Origin: Sipunculus nudus
Lineage: Eukaryota > Annelida > Sipuncula > Golfingiida > Sipunculidae
NCBI GenBank assembly: GCA_026874595.1
Contig: CM049306.1
Span: 17,441,019-17,505,018 of the forward strand
Direction: 5' to 3'
Length of the DNA: 64,000 bases
The position numbers were made by a program, and so were the translations under genes. Below, piece after piece: positions 48,521-58,121 of the stretch. The notes under the pieces were generated by a model, which saw only the letters and a program-made list of their open reading frames with translations, was not told the DNA's origin and ran no database searches. The stretch's first letter is position 1. Each line of letters opens with the position of its first letter.

Positions 48521-48744
48521 GTTTTCAAGCAGCAACAATACCAAAGTGCAAGCGCAGATGCTTGTTGTTAGATTGTTCCATGTGTGAAATGTACACAACA
48601 TACATAGGTGCTCGATCCCTGTGTAAAGCACTAAACTGTTTTGGTCAAATCAGTTTGATAATGTTTGCTGTGTCAAAGGAGTATTTACAATGCTTCCCTA
48701 TAAGATCAGCTGATACAGGGTTTCAAAGCAAAGGAAGCAAAGGA

Positions 48745-50656
48745 AGATCAAAATTTTGATTTGGACCGGCCCAGATCAAAATTCTAATCTGGGCCAGACC
48801 AGTTTTAAACTAGGCCAGCCCAGATTAAAATTTTGATCTGGGCCAGTCCAGATTAAAATCCTGTGGTGAAGACTTCAGGATTTAAATCTGGTCTGGACTG
48901 CTTTTAAACTGGGCTGGCCCAGATTAGAATTTTGATCTGGGCTGGTTAAGTTTATTATCCTGTGGTGGACTGATTTTGAAATGGGCTGGCCCAGATCAGA
49001 ATCCTAATCTAATCTTAGGCTAGCTTGATTTTTATCATCTTAAATCAGATAATACAGTAAACATTTATTCCAGATACACCATTTTGAAGGGCACAAAACA
49101 CATAATGAACAAGATCATTTAAAATATTTTAGTGAGGAACAAGCTAATGAACAAATCTGATGTGCTTCTTTGGTTTCATCTATTCTTCAAGCATACAAGT
49201 TCACATTTGAACTTGACCTAAACCAACTACCATAATTAATCACAGTTTAGAATATGTGTCAGTTCTGAGAAAACTACTTGACTCAATATCAAAATTAACA
49301 ACTTAACTGAGATAATTTTCTGTTCTGAATATCAAAATTTCATGTGTAATATTAAATATATACATGCATAATTAAATACCAGCTTTACCCATTTATAAGT
49401 GAACAAAAGTAATTTATCAGTCTTGATGCTAATTTGGGTGATCAGCATGACACTGTGCCCTAAAATGGGGCTAGGGAGAGGTTTGTGATACCATTTCTGT
49501 AATTTTCAATAGCAGAAAATCCACAGCTGAGAAAATGATATGATTGTTGTCATTTGTCAGTCTCAAAAATAGAGGTGAACATGAGTGAAAATTGGATTTA
49601 GAATTTTAATTCAGAGGGTGACAAACATGGTGGAGTTTACACCTTGGAGTTAATAACTTAAAAAAAAGCTAATCTATTAAATGATAACTAATGTAAATTG
49701 AAGATAGTTAAAAGCTGCAATACAAATATTCTCTGCCCTCAATAGTTAAAATGCTGAGCTGGAGAATATTGTTCCCACTGTTCTATCTAAATAGATGTTT
49801 CAGGGCCTTCTTTCCGTAATATGTAGTACGTTATAAGTTCTAGGCCAATGTTATATTAAGTGCAAATTCTTTAATGGGTCACTGGGGGGGGGGGGGGGGG
49901 GGGGATATCACAGACAAAAAACCCCAACTTATGATAAATGATTAATAACATAACAAATAAAATTTTGAATTTACAGGTCTTGAATCACAAGCTTAACATT
50001 GAGTAACATATATATTAATTATTATTGATTAAATTTTGTTTTAGTTTGTTGAATTAATGCACATGTTCTGCAAGCTATATTTTCACCTGTAAAATACCAA
50101 TGTTTAACATGATTATCTTATAATTATAATATTATATATATTATAATATATTAGACATTTCACATGAGGTGAAATTACAAAATAAATATGACAGGATCCA
50201 ACAAATGATATTTTCATAGAAAATGAAATAAATTAATTAAATATTAATTATTATTGACTTAGTCTTACAACGTTTTACAAATTCTTTGAATTAACGAAAG
50301 GCCAGCTGGTTAAATAAAGTGTTATTGAAGCCAGCCTAGGAGTAGATTAGGATTCTGATCTGGGCTGGTCCAGTTTAAAATCAGTCCACCACAGGATTGT
50401 TAACTTGACCAGCCCAGATCAAAATTCTAATCTAGGCTGGCCCAGTTTCAAATCAGTCCAGACCAGATTTAAAACCTGAAGGCTTCACCACAGGATTTGA
50501 ATCTTGATTGGCCCAGATCAAAATTTTAATCTGGGCTGGCCCAGTTTAAAACTGGTCTGGCCAAGATTAGAATTTTGATCTGGGCCAGTCCAAATCAAAA
50601 TTTTGATCTGGGCTGGCCCAGTTTTAAATAGGGCCAGATTCAAATCTGGGCCTCGA
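48745..50656 (+). mobile_element. Foldback element FB2 with palindromic inverted arms
   Basis: Left arm about 48745-49010 and right arm about 50345-50655 are inverted copies of roughly 270 bp. They are built from GGCCCAGATCAAAATTTTGATCTGGGCC-like palindromic units (each half 14 bp) separated by CTTCAGGAT and AATCTGGTCTGGAC blocks. The right arm ends CAAATCTGGGCCTCGACATATA, matching the FB1 terminus. The left arm lacks the outermost 50 bp or so. The interior is AT-rich with a poly-G run (49886-49904). Related to FB1 in arm architecture, but the G/C core units are replaced by A/T ones. Confidence 0.7.
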
Positions 50657-50684
50657 CATATATATATATATATATATATATATA
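50657..50684. repeat. (AT)n microsatellite
   Basis: Dinucleotide run directly at the FB2 end. Similar runs lie at 53370-53400, 57966-58015, 63434-63470 and 63797-63834. Confidence 0.95.
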
Positions 50685-50830
50685 CCACAAGCTTTATGGG
50701 ATCTCTTATTATAGTAGCTTTAACACACTATATTTGTTATTGTATGACCCTTTAAATAATACTTCCTGCTGCATCAATCACCATAGTTGATATCAGTGTA
50801 GTACAATAAGATATTACATATGGAACTGAC

Positions 50831-50917
50831 CTGAATGAAGACATTTAGAGGTCCTACATGTGGACAGTTAATGGTCTGTCGCTGGTATTCTCCTTGTATT
50901 CCGTCCATTTCTGCCAT
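50831..50917 (-). CDS. NDRG: NDRG-family protein, exon 2
   Basis: On the minus strand the acceptor is 'attcattgcag', the exon is 87 nt (29 codons, phase 0 at both ends) and the donor is GTCAGT. It encodes a segment starting MAEMDGIQGEYQRQ and ending HVGPLNVFIQ. NDRG proteins have here an acidic/glutamine-rich lead and a 'H-G-x-V-H-V-x-(I/L)-x-G' beta-strand, to which HVGPLNVFIQ-G corresponds once joined to exon 3. It joins exon 1 (8 codons, phase 0) and exon 3 (phase 0). The exon also begins with ATG, so an internal start is possible if an alternative 5' exon is used. Identification rests on the exon 2-exon 3 alignment. Confidence 0.75.
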
Positions 50918-50984
50918 CTGCAATGAATTGTGAATAATTATTTCAATCAAACCTTTAAGATTTGCAGCAATTTGCCCTGTCACA

Positions 50985-52281
50985 TTGAAAGCAACAAAGG
51001 TGAAATAAACACAACCATATACAAAAAGACCGACCTGAACAATTTTTTCGTAATCCTACATGGTTGATATTCATTAAAGATTTTAAAACAACTATTTTTT
51101 TATTTTCAAACTGTTTTATAACTTAGGAAATTGGAAATATATTAAAAAGGTATAAGATGGCTCACATACTTTAGCTGTAATAACTGGACATACTATTTCT
51201 CACAAAAATTCAAAAATGTTTCTAATATGGACCTAGTATTATTTTCCAGTGAATTACTGAACAGAAGAAAAACAGTGCATGTTGAAAACTATAATTTATT
51301 CTTCCTGATGATGAGATTATCTGACTCTCAGGCAATATTCAAGGCCAGGTCCTAAAGCAAGCAAGTACAGGGAACTTTGATCAAAATTAAATGAGAGGAC
51401 CTGTTCATCAATACAAGATTTGATACCAGTGAATGGGCAAATGCTGCAGTGGATCATATGTTACACAAAGGATATACATGCTGAAAAGAAAAGTAATCAC
51501 CACTTGCTAGTTGAGCTATATACATACAACAATGTGCCTTCTTAAAATTTAAGTGGATGCTGAATTAATGACTTTCAATACAGGTGGTTTGACAGGTGGA
51601 TGTTTTACACTAATCCAGATAACAGGATGAGGTGAATGAGTCATTCACTGACTAGAGTATTACACAAAAACAAAAAAAAATAACTCAAATGTATGTACAT
51701 AGTACATACATTAGTATAGTAAAATGTCTGCTGACAGGCCCACATGACAAGATTTTGTAGAAAATTTGAAGTCATTAAGCTTGCATTCTGGAAAATATTT
51801 TATATAAAAGAATCACAGAAATGTTTTTTTTCATCAGTTGATAAAAGCCTATTGTTAATCAAGTAAGACTTGAAAGAAATTACACCTGCAAACAGGGTAT
51901 ACTCAAAATCCTCTTAAGTTAATTTAGACTAATCAATTTGTAGAACAGCTTGCATACATTGCACAAATTTGACTATAGATGCAATCAGTAACTACAACTT
52001 TGATCGTGTAAGGTTAGGGTCACTGTAATGTGTTGTCATTTCCTGCATTTAATTACAATTTTCAAGCAAATGAATGTTATTTATAATTGAACAAAATTGT
52101 ACTTGTATTTGTAATTATTACAAGGGTAAAACTAGATGTAATTTCAAATACTTTCAAGTTTTATGACCTTATACCTCAGCCCTTTGCACTCTCAATCAAA
52201 ACACTCTTGGATAAGGATTGTATGCAATGATTATTGAATAAATAGCACCCATGTATGTAATAAGCATGGTAATTAGTATGT
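50985..52281. other. Intron 1 sequence, nothing recognised
   Basis: No repeats matching the rest of the window were noticed. Confidence 0.45.
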
Positions 52282-52798
52282 AGTATATGGATGTAGGTGA
52301 AAAGCCCCCCCCGGTGAAAAGCCCCCCCCCCCCGGTATTAAGCCCCCCGGCCAAAAGCCCCCCCCCCCCCCCCCCGGTGAAAAGCCCCCCTACCTTATTG
52401 ATGAAGAGGACAAAAGCCCCCCTCCAATATATTTATATCTATATCTATGAATATATAATGTAAATACAAACAATGTGTGTTATCTCATATAATTATTTAA
52501 TTACATTCAAAATTCAAACTTACAATATATCTTATAGTTAACAATAGAAATATCAATCTATACTTTACATAATCACCTGACCCACACTTGTAAATTGTTA
52601 TTCAAGACTTAGGGTACTAAAACTGAGACTAATAACAACATAAATGGTCTCAATTATCTGTTAATGAGGAAACCACTCCTTTGGGACAGTTTTACATGAC
52701 CTGTTTCACCTGAATGATTATTGAAGGAGTGGCTTCATTATAAAGTTCTAGGACCAAAGTCCCCCTCCAATATAGAAATATCTATATACATCTATGTG

Positions 52799-52820
52799 TC
52801 TCTCTCTCTCTCTCGCTTCT

Positions 52821-52851
<31 letters not shown>

Positions 52852-52893
52852 CTATATATATATATATTATATTATATTATATTATATTATATA
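52799..52893. repeat. (TC)n then (AT)n/(ATATT)n microsatellite
   Basis: (TC)n at 52799-52837 passes into (AT)n and TATAT repeats. Open frames through it are low-complexity. Confidence 0.9.
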
Positions 52894-53133
52894 TACAGAC
52901 TATGTAAATATATGTATAATATGTGTATTATCTCATATAATTCTGTTAAGTATGCATGATTAATATAAAGTAGTCATATAAAATATTTTAAAATATATAT
53001 TATATTATACACAGTATAATGATATATGACTATACAGGATCAATTTCATTAATACCATTGATACAAATAATAAAACTAATTTTAGCTCCCAATTTTTAAC
53101 TCCCAATTCAAGTGAGAAACTATATATATATAT

Positions 53134-53325
53134 AGACACGACAATGCGCTTGTGGCTACTACCCTACTTCAGCAAGAGAGGGGCCAGATTCCATGGAAAC
53201 GTGTAAATACAGCAACTAAACAACTTCAAGAGATGCTGCAAAGGATATGCTCAGAACTCCGCGATGGGGAAAGAACTGTCCCTGAAGCTCTTAGAGCTGT
53301 TGGACACTGCGTAAAGTTTAACTAA
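53134..53325 (+). pseudogene. Fossil 3'-terminal coding exon, unknown protein
   Basis: A frame of 63 codons closed by TAA at 53323-53325 has protein-like composition: helical, with LLQQERGQIPWKRVNTATKQ followed by LQEMLQRICSELRDGERTVP and then EALRAVGHCVKFN. The codons are unlike the surrounding AT-rich DNA. It is preceded by an (AT)n run ending in 'atatag', which could serve as an acceptor. It lies inside the outer element (52282-58121). It could be the last exon of a transposon protein or a captured host exon. I do not recognise the family, and no intact upstream exon is visible. Confidence 0.5.
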
Positions 53326-53366
53326 CTATTATTCATGAGATAATTCATGCCACATGACTTGACTAC

Positions 53367-53402
<36 letters not shown>

Positions 53403-54147
53403 GTCATTCCGCAGTAAAAGGAGCAATTACATATTTATCTGGTCTCTCCTTATTTAGTTATCAGCAAGTAGTTAAAGGTTTTACACAAATACATATAGTT
53501 AAATACCCTGACATGGGTTCTCCATCCATCAAAAATGAGACAATAAAGGATGGATTATTACTTGTGCAGGCCTGTCCCAATATATGCACTGTCAGACAAA
53601 TATCATGTCCTTAGAGCCAGGAGCTTATATATCAGGTCATTTGGAAGAGTAGATAAAGAATTCATTCATTACCTTAATTAGCTAAATTCAAGTACACAAT
53701 AAGGTGTTCAGATTCCATGGTTGCTTAAAGCAATCGTTGCCACTGACTTTTTTTTGTGAGCATTTCTGATCTGTCCCCAAGTTTTATGTCAACTCCGTCA
53801 CAAAAAGAATTATATCCAAGCAAATTGACAATTACATATGTATATCTATACAAAGCCAAATATAAAATGTTGCATGGACATACTTTATCCATGAAACACT
53901 GTTTTATACATTACATGTATCAAGTAAAAGAAGTGGAGCCCTTTATGTCTTCATCCTGGAGGGTGGAAAATTAACATGTCAACTCCATCACAGCTTTTTC
54001 ACCCTCATAAATAGATAAATGGGTAAAATCTTATTATGTTCAAGGAAAACATGTGTTTTTTGTTTAAAATCTTCCATAACTGGCTTATAAAGTGGTTATA
54101 AAAAAAAATTATAAATTAAAAATCAACCAATTGTCAACTCCATCACA

Positions 54148-54175
54148 GTCAACTCCGTCACGTGACGGAGTTGAC
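54148..54175. repeat. Perfect 28-bp palindrome
   Basis: GTCAACTCCGTCAC is followed immediately by its reverse complement, giving a centre CACGTG. It is two head-to-head copies of the 13-mer found elsewhere in the inner element. Confidence 0.9.
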
Positions 54176-54775
54176 ATGTCTGTATTTTGAGCACTGATTA
54201 CTTAACAAAGCTTTCACCATTATTAGATACATTAATATATTGAATATTCCATTAGATTTCAACTATATTTCATGTGTAAGCTTAATTTATATTCAATTTA
54301 TTTAGTTCCAGGCAATATTTATGATTTATGAACTGGCTAACTAATGAAATACAGTTACCCTGCAGAAAAATCACTGCATTTTGGTATTCTCAACTGATAC
54401 ATCCACTGCTATTTATGAAAGTTCTGAATACTTTCATTTTTAACAGCATAGGCAATTGGCAATAAAATTAATTAAAAATAAAATGAAGCTAGATATGGTA
54501 CAGGACATTCACTCTTGAAGCCCATGTTCCTTATAATCAATAAAGATATTCTTTTGAATCCTGGGTCTCAAGTCATTTTATTCTGCTGAAGAGTGTCAGG
54601 CCTGTACCTTGAACTACAATATCCAAAGTCATTTAGAATACATTTGCTAGGTTTTGACAGCATTTAAAACATCCTGTCCCAGCAGGAAAAGCTTAGCTTG
54701 TTGCAGCAGACTTGGTCCATTATTGTGCTATAATATATTTTTCTCTTGGGACATTAATATGATTTAACTAGAATA

Positions 54776-56483
54776 CGGGTAGTCGACAAGCGACTACTTG
54801 TATCCGCCTAAATCAGAGTGGAACGGGTGAAGTGTTGCATATCAGCATGGATGTCTGCAGCCAAATTGTGTATGTAGGTTGCGCTACCTACCAAAAAATC
54901 CAGAAAGCCGTCCAAGTTGTATACATATGCAAAATTTAAGGCAGATAAGTCAAACCACTATATTGTATATGAGTGATTTTTGCCCTTGGCAGACAAACAG
55001 ATGGACGCTGTGCAAAAAAGGGTTGCAGGTGGCGCCACCAGTTAAGCGTATGATAAAGAGCTTTGTGAGAACTATACACATGCAAAATTTTGGCCCAATT
55101 GGTCAAACAGTTCCCTAGATATGAGCTTGGATGTCTGCAGCGTAAACTTGATTGTAGGTGGCGCCACCTGTCATAAAATCAGAAAAGCTATCCAGGATGT
55201 ATAAGCATGCAGAATTTCAGGTGAATTAGTCAAACCACTGCAGAGATATGAGTGATTTTAACCCAAGGCAGACAAACAGCTGGACACTGTGCAAACATGG
55301 TTGCAGGTGGCGCCACCATTTTTTGTGTATGTTATAAAGCTCTCCAAGGGCTACATTTGTGCAAAAAAATTTTCCTGATCAATCAAACGGTTCCTGAGAT
55401 ATGAGCTTGGATGTCTGCAGCGTAAACATGAATGTAGGTGGCGCCACCTGTCATAAAATCAGAAAAGCTATCCAGGATGTATACGCATGCCAAATTTCAG
55501 GTGAATTAGTCAAGTCACTGCAGAGATATGAGTGATTTTAACCCAAGGCAGACAAACAGATGGACACTGTACAAACATGGTTGCAGGTAGCGGCACCATT
55601 TTTGGTGTATTTTATAAAGCTCTCCAAGGGCTACATTTGTGCAAAAGAATTTTCCTGATCGGTCAAACGGTTCCTGAGATATGAGCTTGGATGTCTGCAG
55701 CGTAAACGTGAATGTAGGTGGCGCCACCTGTCATAAAATCAGATAAGCTATCCAGGATGTATACGCATGCCAAATTTCAGGTGAATTAGTCAAGTCACTG
55801 CAGAGATATGAGTGATTTTAACCCAAGGCAGACGAACAGATGGACACTGTGCAAACATGGTTGCAGGTGGCGCCACCATTTTTGGTGTATGTTATAAAGC
55901 TCTCCAAGGGCTACATTTGTGCAAAAGAATTTTCCTGATCAGTCAAACGGTTCCCGAGATATGAGCTTGGATGTCTGCAGCGTCAACGTGAATGTAGGTG
56001 GCGCCACCTGTCATAAAATCAGAAAAGCTATCCAGGATGTTTGCGCATGCCGAATTTCAGGTGAATTAGTCAAGTCACTGCAGAGATATGAGTGATTTTA
56101 ACCCAAGGCAGACGAACAGATGGACACTGTGCAAACATGGTTGCAGGTGGCGCCACCATTTTTGGTGTATGTAATAAAGCTCTCCAAGGGCTACATTTGT
56201 GCAAAAAAATTTTCCTGATCGGTCAAACGGTTCCCGAGATATGTGGGTTTATGTGTGGAAACAGACGCACAAACGGACGCAGAGCGCAGAGGAAAGGTCA
56301 GAGGTCAAAACAAAATCGGGGCGCAGCAGTTCACATGTGACCCGAACATAATCCCGGGTTTCGGAAAATTCCGCCCAGCGGTTACGGAGGAGTTCTCCGG
56401 ACACCTACGCGGCGGCGGCGGCGGCGGCGGCGACCAGCTGAAAACATAGTATCCGCAAAACTCTGTTTTGGCGGATACAATTA
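54776..56483 (+). mobile_element. HLE-A4, Helitron-like element, complete
   Basis: The 5' end AACTAGAATACGG and perfect GTAGTCG/CGACTAC hairpin are followed by five to six 280-bp units nearly identical to those of HLE-A3, then 'cggaggagttctccgg' (56385-56400), a (CGG)n run of eight units at about 56409-56432, 'catagtatccgc' and the terminal hairpin ending GGCGGATACAATTA. The closest copy to HLE-A3, shorter by one unit. It is inserted within the inner element 53401-57967. Confidence 0.8.
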
Positions 56484-57965
56484 TACATATATCCATAGTG
56501 TGACACTTGATGGTAGACATGCTGCATAAAATAATAAAAAAAAAAATGGTGTGATTTCCTCTTCTCTTGCTTACATGATGCTTCTGGTTCCCACAAAAGA
56601 CTGTGGCAACATAATAACAGAATCTTTTTTGCAAATGCAGGAACTGATGAAGATGACTGCATGGCACCTGGAATTGTTCTTCAGTTTCTGTATAATCTGT
56701 CTCATTGTTTATTGTACCTTTTAATTTGGTTTTAGCAAAATAGTTTTCCACTTTGGAACTGGTAAATGTGTACAAACAGAAACTTTTGCACTACCTGTAA
56801 CTCTGTTTTTGAAACATCCAGACTTACTAGTGCCAAACTTGTTGGATATATTATCTAGTTAGGATTATAAATAATTGCAACTTCTTGCATCACTGAATTT
56901 ATTTGGCAGCTGATGGACAGTTCCAGTCCTCTAGTGGTCAACAAAAAGAAGGCAAAACTGAAACTGCAACACTCCAAAGAGCAGCCCTGATATCATCTTA
57001 AGGTCTTTTACCCCATCTCGCCTCACAGAGATTTCAATGGCCTTTTAAAATGTTTCAATTAAGACATTTACAGACCCCAAAACTGACAATGAAAAAGAAA
57101 TTTTAATCAACTGTAGGATGTCTAATCATTTTGAATTACCTGTACTGTAAACTTTAAATATTATAAACATACAATCAAGTTGTTTTCATAAGTTTGCAGA
57201 GAAATATTTACTTATGTGACAACAGATTTTCTTCTGTCAGCCAGAACTTAAATATGAGCCAATGTATGTGACACAATCAAGTTCTGGTCAATAAAATAAA
57301 TATATACCATATAAGGCAATGTTTGATTATGGAAGACATGTGCATGATAATAATTAAGAGATTTATAAAGTCACATGTTAGAGTATACTTGTCAAAAGCC
57401 TGTTCTGTCAACTCCGTCCCAAATACTTGTGGTCTTTGTCAGCCAAATATTATCAAGGGAATCATTTATCTGCAGGGATTTTTCTGTTATAAATGTAAAT
57501 AAAGGAAATCTTGATTTAGCTAATGATGATTTAATCTGTTTGTATTAGAATAATTGTCATTACCTGAGAAATAAAATTAAAAAAAAAAATAGTTTTTGAT
57601 AAAGTTTGCAATTTTCTTAATCTTTTTGTAAATACATTGGTCTAATTCATAAGGCAAAGTTACATTTAATTTTCTAAGAGAGGATTGATATTTTGCCATT
57701 GTCTTGTATTATTTAACTGGTGTTATCTCCTTAAATTTTGTATTTCAGATCAATTAACATGACTGTGACGGAGTTATAAAAGTGTTTTACTGAGCTTTGG
57801 ATAATTGTTATTTTCAAAAAAGACTTTGCTGTTTAAGCTTGGCTTTTATGTGTTAGTGAAACTAGACATCACTGCCTACATGTGCTACAAATTTAAGCCA
57901 GATATGATGAAAAAATTTTTTGACCAAGCAGTATCACCAATTTGCCCAATTTACTGTGGAACGAC

Positions 57966-58017
<52 letters not shown>

Positions 58018-58121
58018 GGGGGGGGGGTTTTGTCCTCTTTATCATTAAGGTAGGGGGGCTTTTGACCAGGGGGCTTTTGTCCGGGGGGGGGGGCTTTTGT
58101 CCGTACCCCGTAGTATATACT

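Larger units (their letters stand above)
53401..57967. mobile_element. Inner element in (AT)n with TCAACTCCGTCAC motifs
   Basis: Terminal inverted repeats GGGTCATTCCGCAGTA (53401-53416) and GGGTCGTTCCACAGTA (complement of 57952-57967) match at 14 of 16 bases and sit in an (AT)n run, so target duplication cannot be judged. Inside, the 13-mer TCAACTCCGTCAC or a one-base variant occurs at 53789, 53979, 54134, 54149, 54162 (inverted) and 57408, with a shorter inverted form at 57765. No long reading frame. It contains HLE-A4. Class not recognised. Confidence 0.55.
52282..58121. mobile_element. Outer nested element with C-rich inverted ends
   Basis: Left end 52282-52436 and right end about 58013-58121 are inverted: AGTATAT, then repeated 'aaaagccccc(n)' blocks, then 'ccctacctta.tgat.aagaggacaaaa'. 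The C runs differ in length between the ends. The left end has four to five such blocks and the right end four. The boundaries are approximate because no clean target duplication is visible. It carries the fossil exon at 53134-53325 and a second element at 53401-57967. Class unknown. Confidence 0.5.
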
